DNA of 64,000 nt from Phytophthora colocasiae (GCA_018806915.1 JAGKQI010000054.1:558001-622000), one strand, 5' to 3'. Positions 51,691-63,278 are shown, counted from the first letter of the stretch. Numbers and translations are program-made. The notes: generated by a model not told the origin, from the sequence alone.

Positions 51691-53115
51691 ACGGCGTTTC
51701 TTTCCAAGTCCTATCTATCTGTGTCTTGGTCTTGCACTTTTCTGGCTTTTCTTGGTACGATATTCACCTACCCGCGTGCATTTCACGGTTTTTAACGTGT
51801 TGTATTATACAACATGTTAAGAATGAGCCAATTCTGGTGTGTACCACTAATGTAGTCATATACAACGGTTGAGAGCGGGGATACGTGCATTATTTAATAC
51901 GATATTATCGTACCTTGTCGAAATGTACAGTGAGAAACTATAGCATAAAATAGAAGGACATCTACAAACTAAAGGCAGAAATAACGCAATAACAATTCCA
52001 ATCACGATGTTACAGTAAAACGACACTAAAATTATTGACTAAGACCAAAGTGGTCCTATATTTCTGGACAGAGGAAGTATAACGAAGAAGACCAAGGAGC
52101 CTCATCAAGACATCTCTGTGGTAAGCGATGGCGTGAGACCGCAGCGTTTGTTAAGCAAAATTTTGACCCTCACGAAGATTTAAACCTAGTAGCAGCGTGG
52201 TCTCGCAGAAGGCTGTTACGGGTGATGAGCAAAATATGGCAGAGATTTGGGCTGAGGTAGGTACAATATGGCTTCGTCGTACAGATGAAATAACTTCAGT
52301 AGGGGGTTTCAGAATCAACGAATCCGTGTCGGATTTGGCACCTCTGGACCTCCTCAAAATCCGTACGGATTTTGAAGGTTCAACAAGCGCGACTTGGCAC
52401 GTATGGTAATGCTGCAAGTGTTGGCGAGTTCCACAGGAAATATAAAATAGCGACTGGGTCAACACCAAAACAACTAGCAAAATGCGGAGGATGCTCCAAC
52501 CACACTTAGCAGGTCTTCTGGCTTCAGATGTGCATTCTTGGACTCCATAGACTTCGCCATGCTGAGCGTTTTCGGGAGTGGAGCAGACATGCTGATGACG
52601 CTCCCCCATCGAATTTCGCAGAGGTGCCTCCTCGGATTATTTGTGGGCCATTGCGGATTTACCATAGCAGATTTGAGACCGTGGTACCTGTCGAAATGCG
52701 TACGGATGTCAAAACCCGATTTTTTTTATTCTGAAACCCCCTAGTATGTCGCTATCCGTGCCCATGGGGATACGAGGAGAGAGAAGATTTAGAAATAGTA
52801 CAAACTATGAAAGCGCCAGTGGAGTACTGGCTATCACCAGGTCGTGACATTGTTCGCCTAAATACTTTTAGTTTTCCCACCGGCGAGCACGGGGACAATG
52901 GTGAACTTCATGGCTTCGGACTTTGGTGGGTTGGGAGGTCTTACACAGTTAGGGGTTCTGCCATATGTTTGTTCAGGTAGCTTTAACTGAATGAAGTTGC
53001 TATTTTTCGAGTCATCATGTCGTAATTAAGGTTGCGGATGCGCCATTCGTCATAAAACAAATGTTTGAGCAAGTATAATCTACTTTAACTGACAATCTGT
53101 CACTTCATCTTTACC
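51691..53115. other. Transposon-derived filler, no gene supported
   Basis: Frames here are short and without motifs. A solo Stowaway-like end lies at 52055-52077. The rest gives no clear signal. Confidence 0.35.
52055..52077. repeat. Solo Stowaway-like terminal repeat
   Basis: ctatatttctggacagaggaag followed by TA repeats the right end of the 717-bp element (49470-49492) with a few changes. No matching left end is seen nearby. Confidence 0.5.
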
Positions 53116-53189
53116 GCTCCTGTAGCTCAGTTGGTTAGAGCGGTGGTCTTATGAGCCGCAGGTCGAGGGTTCGAGCCCCTCCTGGAGCA
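53116..53189 (+). tRNA. tRNA-Ile (anticodon UAU)
   Basis: 74 bases with all four arms: acceptor gctcctg/ctggagc with one T-T mismatch, D arm gctc...gagc, anticodon stem gtggt/gccgc with loop cttatga (anticodon tat), and T arm gaggg-ttcgagc-ccctc. No intron. No encoded CCA. Confidence 0.85.
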
Positions 53190-53620
53190 TGGTACCGTTT
53201 CTCGGCTGATAAAGCTGACGGCAATGAAAAATAACTTACTGCCTAACCCACCAAAGGGAAAAATGATGTACGACAATTGAAAACGGCGTACACTTCGTAA
53301 CCGAAAGTTCTACAGTCACACCTCCCTAAATGAGCCTCTTTAACTGACTACTCACTCCTTATCTGACTACCTTACACTGAAACCAAATGGGACTATATGA
53401 CTTTCAGTATGGTAGTTCTTTATCTGATCAAAATATTCTTTATTCGCTATTTGAACGCGAGGGTGGGCTCCTCAACTCTCTAACTGGAAGTCGTATGGCA
53501 CCGTGGTCTATATCCTCAAGCACGTATTCCTGCCAGTCATTTCAAATCTAGCCTCTACCACTGATATTCAGGACTATTTACAGTCCATAGTTGCTTCCTC
53601 GCGACCACAACGCTCCCGAG
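53190..53620. other. No gene seen
   Basis: About 430 bases, AT-rich, between the tRNA and a pogo-like relic. It may include that relic's terminal region (repeated actgact/ctgact words near 53340-53420), but no clear inverted repeat was identified. Confidence 0.35.
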
Positions 53621-54240
53621 ATGACCTCGTTGACATTAGAGGAGAAACTGCAAGTCTGCTTAAAGGCTCAGCGCGAGTCCAGCATCAAGGATGGAGACCT
53701 CTTGATGAGGGTCCACAACACCATGAAAAACACCGTCAGCATCAGTACAATTCGACGTATTCGATATGAACAACCGGCCAACTATTGCAGTGCTGACTCC
53801 ACAGCGACACGGCGTCGCCGCGTAAAGTTTCCTGAGCTAGAGCAGCAACTTGTTGCATTTTTTCATCAACATGAAGGAAAAACATCATTTTAGACGACAT
53901 ACTAGTTCTCAAGGCTAGTGATATTAAAAAGACTCTCAGCATCACCGACGATCAACTTCGACTATGTAAAAGGTTGGCTAGCTAAATTCAAAAAGCGCTA
54001 TATATATAAATATGGGTTATTGATGATCTAGCAAATGGACTAGTGTGTCAGAATACCTGGGAGTTGATGCAGATATTGAGGTCCACGAGTATCCTGAGAA
54101 CGCTATTAATCAGCACGTTGCTGCTGTTTCTGACGATGGGGATGATCCGGAGGAGAACGAGTCGCCACCTGTATCAACGTCAATAGCTCTAGCCTATTGC
54201 ATGCGAGCTTTCGTCTTTCTTCTTTCAATGCGAAGGTGAC
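53621..54240 (+). pseudogene. Pogo-like transposase N-terminal relic
   Basis: Starts MTSLTLEEKLQVCLKAQRES, a CENP-B/pogo-type helix-turn-helix, followed by RRRRVKFPELEQQLVAFFHQ, the start of the second (CENP-B HTH) domain, with a stop at 53893. After frame changes SITDDQLRLCKRLAS-like residues and KKRYIYKYGLL complete that domain. An acidic piece (DDGDDPEENESPPV) follows near 54140. The catalytic DDE domain is missing. It is the complementary half to the C-terminal pogo remnant near 36 kb but a separate copy. Confidence 0.6.
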
Positions 54241-54549
54241 ACTAAGCGCGAGCAGGAGATTTGACAACGTTGGCTAGGACCCAGGTAGTGAAGCGCCGGC
54301 GTCAGACATCAATAGATAACTTATTGACTCCAATGTAGCCAAAAAACAGGCTCCGAAAGTTCTCTAATGGTTTATTCTTGTATTGGACTGGGAATTACAG
54401 ACTGTGGCGTCTTAGAGAGCCACCTGATATATTCGAGTTTGACGGGGTTTGCGATCTCATAGGACAAAAAGCGGTAAGCACGACGGGACCGATAGCCATA
54501 CCTGGCCATGAAGTGCTTGCACCAGCCGTCTTTAGTGAAGCGTGGGAGT

Positions 54550-55313
54550 GAGCTCGGCCGCCGCCATTTTAGCTAGGAAATGACCGTGTCGTACGAAACG
54601 CATGCTCTTCGCTCAAAAAGCGCGATCAATTCAACAAGAAGAGCGCGATCAATTCAACAAGATGGTGCTCCAAGAGCACCATTTCGGGTGGGCGTATATG
54701 CTTGAGGCCTAAAAAGTCGATGTCTGTGGCCCGGAGATGCTTCTCGCAGCGGAGGATACGACTGACAGTGCTCCTCCCGGGAATGCGCGTTGTGCCTCGG
54801 TTGCAGGTGAATCGTTGGCTGAGTACGACTGCCAAGGCGACGCAGTTCAAGGTGGATGAAGAAAGCCAAGCAGACCAGTAGATCCGGCCTCTGGACAAAA
54901 TAATTATTCTGCTTATCGTCGACAAGTGCTGCAACGATCGTCTCGAACAGGCAGCGCCACATGCGAAAGCGCCTGCGGAATTCGCCTACAAAAATATAGT
55001 TGCGTAGTTAGCAATTTCATCCACGATAAAGCATGGCACCAAGCATTCCTTACGTTCGTCCACGTCGGGTTGTCGCCAAAGTAGTCGGACATCAGCCGAG
55101 TCGTGATGTTCTTGAGGAGAGGTGCTGTTCGCCCATGGTAACCCGTCCATTCGTCTCTCGGGGAATCTTCTGGAATGACAGTCCTGATTGGGCGATATGA
55201 CCCGATAAAACTTGCCGCTGCAGAATCGGAAGCAATGTGGAGTTTTATTGTAAGCTTCAGAACATAGAAGACCCCGTTAGAACTTTGCGTAGGACTTGCC
55301 GGTGGAGATGCTC
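54550..55313 (-). pseudogene. PIF/Harbinger-type nuclease relic
   Basis: On the minus strand: RLMSDYFGDNPTWTN (about 55080), then EFRRRFRMWRCLFETIVAAL and NYFVQRPDLL, matching the opening of Harbinger nucleases (YF...F-R-R-R-F-R-M...LF). This is followed by LNCVALAVVLSQRFTCNRGT and ISRILRCEK-like residues in shifted frames, ending with HIRPPEMVLLEHHLVELIAL. The later catalytic residues are missing. Terminal-like sequences lie at 55290-55313. Confidence 0.6.
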
Positions 55314-55508
55314 TAAGCAGTACTTCTCTGTCCGGCCAATTTATCTTCAGGTCTTAAGATAAGACCTGTGGACCACCCGATAGAACCTGTTGAAGTTAAG
55401 ACCCTCGTTAGAGCTTACCACTACATTGCTTAAAACTTGCTCTCAAGTCTTAACAGCTACTTTTAGGATAAAACTTCGCTTACGACTTGCCGGTGGAGAT
55501 GCTCTTAA
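55290..55508. repeat. Duplicated Harbinger-type terminal sequence
   Basis: acttgccggtggagatgctc occurs at about 55296-55315 and again at about 55485-55504, each followed at once by TAA or TTAA. Reversed, gagcatctccaccgg is the form seen at ends of PIF/Harbinger elements, which target TTA/TAA. Confidence 0.55.
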
Positions 55509-55620
55509 CCCCTCAACGACCAAACGGATTTCACATCTTTTTTTCCAGTTTCCCAAACATGTTGCAACGAGGGCTGGGCTGTACTTGATGATTTTATTAA
55601 CCCTTTAGTGGTCAAACGCT
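55505..55620. repeat. TTAA-adjacent PiggyBac-type end sequences
   Basis: ttaacccctcaacgaccaaa starts at 55505 and ttaaccctttagtggtcaaa at 55597. A third relative, ttaatccctcaacgaccaaa, starts at 62685. TTAA followed by CCC is the target and terminus form of PiggyBac elements. Confidence 0.45.
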
Positions 55621-55819
55621 GCAGAATGCTGCGTTTTTTTGGTTTGTGCATAATTTTAGTTTGTACCCACTGTGAAACGTAGCATTTTGCAGCATTCTTC
55701 AAGAGGAGATCGTTTAGATCATCCATGGCTCTGTGGTGATGCGTGTGCCCTGCAGACACAGCTCTGTAACTACAGGTGTCCATTTTGACGCCGGCCAAGA
55801 TGGGATCAGATTGGTTTTT

Positions 55820-55839
55820 CCCCCCCCCCCCCCCCCCCC
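55820..55839. repeat. Homopolymer run of 20 C
   Basis: An uninterrupted C run; its length may be affected by sequencing. Confidence 0.9.
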
Positions 55840-55901
55840 TCTGTAGAAAACATGGGCTGCAGATTTTTCGTTTTTATAATTTTGAATTGTGGGATATCAC
55901 T

Positions 55902-56020
55902 ACTACACCTTTGCCCGTCCAATCTTAAGTAAAACGGGATTCAAAGTTGGCAGCTTTTATTTTGGGGTCCCAAAATGTACCCAAAATTAAGTGTCCCACT
56001 CCCTTAGCGCATTCAAAGTT
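55902..56020. repeat. Second copy of the 47.6-kb repeat
   Basis: About 96% identical to 47569-47686, beginning ctacacctttgcccgtcca. Four or five substitutions. Confidence 0.8.
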
Positions 56021-56512
56021 GGCAAAAACCTGACGTGTGTTGATGCATCCTCCCGGGCACTTGATTTTTCGCGCGCGCGCGAAACTTAATCGCAGCGGAG
56101 CAGTGTCTTCATTCCCCAATTTGCCTCCAACAACGCAGATGCCCTCTCAAGCCGCATCGAGCCCATCACTTGCAACAACGATGTTAACAACCGGCGTTTC
56201 GCAACGAAAGAGAGGGAGGGCAAAGTGGTGCGGAAGCAAGTGATGAGTCCACGAGGGACTCCCGCCCGCAAAAGCAGGCCCGTCTCTCTAGTGGGACGAT
56301 AGTAAATTGTTGAGCACCTAGCGACGTCTGTTCATTTGTACTGAGTTTTTGTAAAGCAAAATACCACTCAGCTACATAATAATAATAACATATTATGTTC
56401 TCATTGGTACTATTATGCACTATCCTTTCACGTTTCTGTACGTCGAAGCTACGTCTCTATCACAGTCTCGCGCCTATTTTGTTGCACGACATACACGCTA
56501 CACATGCAAACG

Positions 56513-58087
56513 TCCCGGCCAAAATTTTACGGCCAACCCGTATTTTCGCTATAACTTTTTTTCTACTGCGAGTTGAGACTTGCTGTTTAGATATGTGTTT
56601 TATGCACTAAAGATACACAAAAGTACGATGAGAAGCTAGCGGATTTCGCTCCGTGAGGGGAGGCTCCCATACAAATATCCGATTTGCCCACCTGGACACA
56701 ATTTACGGCCACTTCATCCTATACAATTTTCAATATCAATGTAACGAAAAAATAGCTTTATTAGCCGGTTAGTAGTGTGTTTTGCCACCCTGGTTGGAGA
56801 TGACTTCGATGCAACGCCCCGGCATCGACGCAATAAGCTTCCTTAAGTAGGTGAGGTCTAGCGCATCCCACGCGGCGAGAATAGCTGCGGTCAAATGTGC
56901 TACATTATCGTACTCTTTCCATTGTACTACACGATCTGAGCCATAATAGCCCAGACGTTCTCGATTGGATTCAAGTCCGGTGAACGGGCGGGCCAATCGA
57001 GAACTCGGATGCCTGCTTCTGCAAAGAATTCAGTTGTCAGTTTGGAGCGGTGGATTGAGGCGTTGTCCTGCTGATAGACATAATCTAGACCGTGATGTAG
57101 GTGAGCAAACGGTAGCATGTACTCTGACACAGTGTGCACGTAATGCTCCGATGCCTGACGTCCTTGAAGCACCGCCAGCTTTGATTTCCGGCTGCACTGA
57201 AGCTTCCCCAGACCATCACCGACCCACCACCGTTCTACCGCCGAATGGTTTGCCTTGCAGGTCGCCGTATGTCGCGCCAGTAGTGACGTAGCCCATCAGG
57301 TCCGTCGAGGTTAAACTTTTTCTCGTCGGAGAAAACGATTTCGCGCCATATGTCCGGCTGGACAATCATCCTCTTAGCCCAATCCAGGCGAGCGAGCTTG
57401 TGCTGCTTAATGAGAGGAAGGGTGTTGTCCATTTTCGTGTAGTCCAGCCAGTCAACGCCCGCCAGAAGGCGACGAATTGTGCGAGATGAGCAAGCTCCTC
57501 CTTCAGCCGAATGGAACTGTAGTCGCCAGTGGCAGCCTTGCGGACAATGCGACGAACTTCCCGTTTAGAGAGCGTAGGTTTTCCCCCTCGAGTGCGGCGG
57601 CTATGCGAGCTGGTCCCCAACGCGCGCTGTACACAGTCCCTTGACCGATTTATCTTCTTGGCGATAGCTCGAATGCTAAAGCCGCCTTCGTGAAGCCCTT
57701 TGATCCGCCCGCGCTCGACGTCAGTCAAGGACGGTCCCCTGCGCATCAAATTGCGAAATAACGGCCAGTGCACACGTAGCCCACGCGAGAAGTGACTGCA
57801 ACCATCCAGTCTACTGGTGGCTGAGAGCGGATGCTGAACGCTAGCTATTTTTTCGTTACATTGATATTGAAAATTGTATAGGATGAAGTGGCCGTAAATT
57901 GTGTCCAGGTGGGCAAATCGGATATTTGTATGGGAGCCTCCCCTCACGGAGCGAAATCCGCTAGCTTCTCATCGTACTTTTGTGTATCTTTAGTGCATAA
58001 AACACATATCTAAACAGCAAGTCTCAACTCGCAGTAGAAAAAAAGGTATAGCGAAAATACGGGTTGGCCGTAAAATTTTGGCCGGGA
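56513..58087 (-). mobile_element. Tc1-like element with 245-bp terminal inverted repeats, copy A
   Basis: The left terminus tcccggccaaaattttacgg (56513) and the right terminus (ending 58087) are inverted copies over about 245 bases (56513-56757 and 57843-58087). A DD34E transposase on the minus strand lies between. No TA duplication is visible at the edges, consistent with later rearrangement of the flanks. Confidence 0.85.
56769..57746 (-). pseudogene. Tc1 DD34E transposase, frameshifted, copy A
   Basis: From MRRGPSLTDVERGRIKGLHE: a paired-type HTH (GFSIRAIAKKINRSRDCVQR) and a second HTH ([20 protein letters not shown]), then shifts near 57430, 57200 and 56960. Catalytic residues are present in separate frames: [20 protein letters not shown] (Asp 1), YVYQQDNASIHRSKLTTEFF (Asp 2) and WPARSPDLNPIENVWAIMAQ (Glu, 34 residues after Asp 2). 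The end IASMPGRCIEVISNQGGKTH is the usual Tc1 C-terminus. It is inactive as it stands. The same breaks occur in copy B. Confidence 0.85.
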
Positions 58088-58741
58088 GTGTAATATTGTG
58101 TTATATTGTATGGTACAGATTTGAAGAATACTGTGGGAAAAAAGAGAGAGCAGGTCAAACAAGCTCAACGGATCACAAGTCCCGTCCCGCCGCTGTAGTG
58201 CGCAACCTGCAGCACGTATTCGGTCCTACTGCTCCACTAAATGGCGAAATGCGGCTCGTCGTCATGGATCGGTTCTATTCGTCGGTGCCTTTGTCGATGC
58301 AGCTACTGATAATGGGCTTCTACTCTATTGGTACGGTACGGACGGATCGTCAAGGTTTGAATACGGAGCTGATCCCAAAGAAAAAAAAGGGAGACAAGAA
58401 GAAGCCACCGAAAATCCCCAAGAACAAGAGTATGTAAAGTGTGTTCACTACTCAACGATACTAGCAACGCCCGAGGAGGTGATTCATCAACCTACTGCAG
58501 TACATGCAAGCTACGAACCTCATCGAAGAAACCAATGGCGTGGCGAGTCTTCCTGTGCGAGAAGAAGCGCCACACTGTGAAGGGTGCACTGCGATCCTGC
58601 TTCGACATCTGGCACGAGTGCTGGAGTAATGGAACTCTGGTACCACGGCCGCAGCACCGTAGAAAAGCGGTCAATTCGAGCGCGAGCACCGGCGTTTCGC
58701 AACGAAAGAGAGGGAGGGCAAAGTGGTGCGGAAGCAAGTGA
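58088..58741 (+). pseudogene. PiggyBac transposase C-terminal fragment, copy A
   Basis: Begins in an intron whose end (taatattgtgttatattg..., acceptor tggtacag) also occurs at 48230-48252. The coding part reads FEEYCGKKERAG, RPAAVVRNLQHVFGPTAP, RLVVMDRFYSSVPLSMQLLI (the catalytic Asp in x-D-x-F-Y) and SIGTVRTDRQGLNTELIP. After a frame change comes a cysteine-rich end, TYCSTCKLR...VFLCEKKRHTVKG...CFDIWHECW, the C-terminal zinc domain of PiggyBac. It ends WCGSK. The N-terminal half is absent here. Confidence 0.8.
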
Positions 58742-59010
58742 TGAGTCCACGAGGGACTCCCGCCCGCAAAAGCAGGCCCGTCTCTCTAGTGGGACGATAG
58801 TAAATTGTTGAGCACCTAGCGACGTCTGTTCATTTGTACTGAGTTTTTGTAAAGCAAAATACCACTCAGCTACATAATAATAATAACATATTATGTTCTC
58901 ATTGGTACTATTATGCACTATCCTTTCACGTTTCTGTACGTCGAAGCTACGTCTCTATCACAGTCTCGCGCCTATTTTGTTGCACGACATACACGCTACA
59001 CATGCAAACG

Positions 59011-60585
59011 TCCCGGCCAAAATTTTACGGCCAACCCGTATTTTCGCTATACCTTTTTTTCTACTGCGAGTTGAGACTTGCTGTTTAGATATGTGTTTTA
59101 TGCACTAAAGATACACAAAAGTACGATGAGAAGCTAGCGGATTTCGCTCCGTGAGGGGAGGCTCCCATACAAATATTCGATTTGCCCACCTGGACACAAT
59201 TTACGGCCACTTCATCCTATACAATTTTCAATATCAATGTAACGAAAAAATAGCTTTATTAGCCGGTTAGTAGTGTGTTTTGCCACCCTGGTTGGAGATG
59301 ACTTCGATGCAACGCCCCGGCATCGACGCAATAAGCTTCCTTAAGTAGGTGAGGTCTAGCGCATCCCACGCGGCGAGAATAGCTGCGGTCAAATGTGCTA
59401 CATTATCGTACTCTTTCCATTGTACTACACGATCTGAGCCATAATAGCCCAGACGTTCTCGATTGGATTCAAGTCCGGTGAACGGGCGGGCCAATCGAGA
59501 ACTCGGATGCCTGCTTCTGCAAAGAATTCAGTTGTCAGTTTGGAGCGGTGGATTGAGGCGTTGTCCTGCTGATAGACATAATCTAGACCGTGATGTAGGT
59601 GAGCAAACGGTAGCATGTACTCTGACACAGTGTGCACGTAATGCTCCGATGCCTGACGTCCTTGAAGCACCGCCAGCTTTGATTTCCGGCTGCACTGAAG
59701 CTTCCCCAGACCATCACCGACCCACCACCGTTCTACCGCCGAATGGTTTGCCTTGCAGGTCGCCGTATGTCGCGCCAGTAGTGACGTAGCCCATCAGGTC
59801 CGTCGAGGTTAAACTTTTTCTCGTCGGAGAAAACGATTTCGCGCCATATGTCCGGCTGGACAATCATCCTCTTAGCCCAATCCAGGCGAGCGAGCTTGTG
59901 CTGCTTAATGAGAGGAAGGGTGTTGTCCATTTTCGTGTAGTCCAGCCAGTCAACGCCCGCCAGAAGGCGACGAATTGTGCGAGATGAGCAAGCTCCTCCT
60001 TCAGCCGAATGGAACTGTAGTCGCCAGTGGCAGCCTTGCGGACAATGCGACGAACTTCCCGTTTAGAGAGCGTAGGTTTTCTCCCTCGAGTGCGGCGGCT
60101 ATGCGAGCTGGTCCCCAACGCGCGCTGTACGCAGTCCCTTGACCGATTTATCTTCTTGGCGATAGCTCGAATGCTAAAGCCGCCTTCGTGAAGCCCTTTG
60201 ATCCGCCCGCGCTCGACGTCAGTCAAGGACGGTCCCCTGCGCATCAAATTGCGAAATAACGGCCAGTGCACACGTAGCCCACGCGAGAAGTGACTGCAAC
60301 CATCCAGTCTACTGGTGGCTGAGAGCGGATGCTGAACGCTAGCTATTTTTTCGTTACATTGATATTGAAAATTGTATAGGATGAAGTGGCCGTAAATTGT
60401 GTCCAGGTGGGCAAATCGGATATTTGTATGGGAGCCTCCCCTCACGGAGCGAAATCCGCTAGCTTCTCATCGTACTTTTGTGTATCTTTAGTGCATAAAA
60501 CACATATCTAAACAGCAAGTCTCAACTCGCAGTAGAAAAAAAGTTATAGCGAAAATACGGGGTGGCCGTAAAATTTTGGCCGGGA
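59011..60585 (-). mobile_element. Tc1-like element, copy B
   Basis: Identical in layout to copy A, 2,498 bases downstream, with only a few base differences and the same long inverted repeats. Confidence 0.85.
59267..60244 (-). pseudogene. Tc1 DD34E transposase, frameshifted, copy B
   Basis: Same frames and same three breaks as copy A. One visible coding difference is RTRGRKPTL here against RTRGGKPTL in copy A; arginine is the more usual residue in this linker. Sharing all breaks shows that inactivation preceded duplication. Confidence 0.85.
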
Positions 60586-61239
60586 GTGTAATATTGTGTT
60601 ATATTGTATGGTACAGATTTGAAGAATACTGTGGGAAAAAAGAGAGAGCAGGTCAAACAAGCTCAACGGATCACAAGTCCCGTCCCGCCGCTGTAGTGCG
60701 CAACCTGCAGCACGTATTCGGTCCTACTGCTCCACCAAATGGCGAAATGCGGCTCGTCGTCATGGATCGGTTCTATTCGTCGGTGCCTTTGTCGATGAAG
60801 CTACTGATAATGGGCTTCTACTCTATTGGTACGGTACGGACGGATCGTCAAGGTTTGAATACGGAGCTGATCCCAAAGAAAAAAAAGGGAGACAAGAAGA
60901 AGCCACCGAAAATCCCCAAGAACAAGAGTATGTAAAGTGTGTTCACTACTCAACGATACTAGCAACGCCCGAGGAGGTGATTCATCAACCTACTGCAGTA
61001 CATGCAAGCTACGAACCTCATCGAAGAAACCAATGGCGTGGCGAGTCTTCCTGTGCGAGAAGAAGCGCCACACTGTGAAGGGTGCACTGCGATCCTGCTT
61101 CGACATCTGGCACGAGTGCTGGAGTAATGGAACTCTGGTACCACGGCCGCAGCACCGTAGAAAAGCGGTCAATTCGAGCGCGAGCACCGGCGTTTCGCAA
61201 CGAAAGAGAGGGAGGGCAAAGTGGTGCGGAAGCAAGTGA
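60586..61239 (+). pseudogene. PiggyBac transposase C-terminal fragment, copy B
   Basis: Repeats copy A with few changes (PPNGEMRLVV against PLNGEMRLVV; SVPLSMKLLI against SVPLSMQLLI). Here the 3' end continues uninterrupted past the stop into the element's terminus near 61711. Confidence 0.8.
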
Positions 61240-61715
61240 TGAGTCCACGAGGGACTCCCGCCCGCAAAAGCAGGCCCGTCTCTCTAGTGGGACGATAGTA
61301 AATTGTTGAGCACCTAGCGACGTCTGTTCATTTGTACTGAGTTTTTGTAAAGCAAAATACCACTCAGCTACATAATAATAATAACATATTATGTTCTCAT
61401 TGGTACTATTATGCACTATCCTTTCACGTTTCTGTACGTCGAAGCTACGTCTCTATCACAGTCTCGCGCCTATTTTGTTGCACGACATACACGCTACACA
61501 TGCAAACGTGTATAAGAAAGCGTCGCAAATTGGAGCATACACGATAACGCGAGTGCGGTCTCTCAATGGTTAGGTTTCTCTGCCGTCTATCCATTATACA
61601 CGATACTGATATATAGAGAGCTTTGTATTAGAACCCTTACCCGCACATACACGTTAGACCACCTAGGGTTTAGGCTGCAAAGGGGTACGGTACTACCTCG
61701 TTCTCAAGGGGTTAA
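61240..61715 (+). mobile_element. 3' terminal region of the PiggyBac element with TTAA
   Basis: The untranslated tail runs to tacctcgttctcaagggg at 61711, followed by ttaa (61712-61715). Reversed, this is TTAA-CCCCTTGAGAACGAGG, a plausible PiggyBac terminus. The bases after TTAA belong to the Tc-type transposase gene, so the PiggyBac element appears inserted in it. Confidence 0.6.
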
Positions 61716-62387
61716 GTTCTCTCATGTAAGGTAGCAAGCTGCTGCGAAGAGTTTCAGCGTAGTTGCTAGCACCTTGCTTGCCCTTCAAAAAGACGATCTC
61801 GGTGTTGCCGTACCAGTTCACCCCTGCCCAAATCATGACGCTTCCCCTACCGTTCACCCGCTTCAACATGTATTTCGGCTCGGCTTGCATGTCATGTCAG
61901 TAGTAACGGAACCCATCAGGGCCATCCCAATTGAACTTCTTTTCGTCTGTGAGCACCACGCGCCGCCAGAATACGCGTTTGCCACGGTAACATTCCGCAA
62001 AAGCCACTCGAGCTTTGCTGTGGTGAGGCTTGATGGTCGGAGTGAATTTGCTTTTAGCATACGTGATGTAGCGGTGCTTACGTAGCACACGGAGCACGGT
62101 AAGGGTTACTAGGACGGCATGGCAACTGACTAGATATCTGGGAAGCTGATAGATTTCGCGCTACAGCCAGCCGAACAACATGCCTCGACTCTCGGTCATT
62201 CAATTTTGGCCTTCTTGCGGTTCTCTTGGTCACTAGTGAAACTTTGCCGCACTTCATTGTAGTTCCTTATAGCCGTCTCACTGCGTACAATTTCATTTGG
62301 CACCACTCTGTTGCTTTTTCCCTCTCTTAGCAGCTTGCTTATCTTCAAGCATTCTTCCCGACTTAACTGCTTGCCGCGAGGCATGGT
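61716..62387 (-). pseudogene. Tc-type transposase, N-terminal and first catalytic part
   Basis: Starts MPRGKQLSREECLKISKLLR, the helix-turn-helix head, and continues SNRVVPNEIVRSETAIRNY. After a shift it reads HRYITYAKSKFTPTIKPHHS, FAECYRGKRVFWRRVVLTDE-KKFNWDGPDG (catalytic Asp 1) and KRVNGRGSVMIWAGVNWYGN. It ends SLLPYMRELN at 61716. The remainder of the catalytic core is missing here. A matching C-terminus lies on the same strand at 51374-51520. Confidence 0.75.
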
Positions 62388-62671
62388 TGTCACCTCCCCA
62401 AAAAACAAGTGGATGTATCCGATAAGACCGCTTTTTATTTTGTTTATTACCGCCCGTAATAAAAAAGATCAGTGCGTTTATACTTTTGACCCGAGCCAAA
62501 ACATTTTTGCCGATTGCTCTCGAACGACACCAGCTTTTCCATTTCTGCTTTTTTGCATACGTGTTCTATTGTTTTTCAGTAGTATCTAAGGGTTAGCTCG
62601 GCTGGAAACGCTGAAGTTGGTTTTCAAGAAAGTCATTTTTCTGGTGCATTTATAATTCCGGCGTGCACTGT
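61716..62671 (-). mobile_element. 5' part of a Tc-type (Tc1/Tc3-like) element
   Basis: The right end, cagtgcacgccggaattata in reverse, stops at about 62671 next to TA and is the inverted partner of 51132. Transposase codons run leftwards from 62387 to 61716 and break off at the TTAA. Confidence 0.75.

Positions 62672-63278
<607 letters not shown>

Larger units (their letters stand above)
56191..61508. repeat. Tandem array with 2,498-bp period (two full units plus a partial third)
   Basis: ccggcgtttcgcaacgaaag starts at 56191, 58689 and 61187, exactly 2,498 bases apart. Each full unit contains a PiggyBac 3' end and untranslated tail, a Tc1 element, and PiggyBac codons. The two units differ at roughly ten positions. 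The third copy stops matching at 61508, precisely where the Tc1 element begins in the other copies. Confidence 0.93.

Noticed and set aside
51502..51872. Serine- and proline-rich plus-strand frames in the C/T tract
   Set aside because: Low-complexity translation of a polypyrimidine tract; no start context, motif or splicing.
52151..52609. 152-codon minus-strand frame with a hydrophobic stretch, possible secreted protein
   Set aside because: No signal peptide at its start, no conserved motif, and it lies in repeat-derived DNA.
56191..61508. Array read as an LTR retrotransposon with 2.5-kb LTRs
   Set aside because: Units are head-to-tail, contain inverted-repeat DNA transposons, and have no internal gag-pol or primer site.
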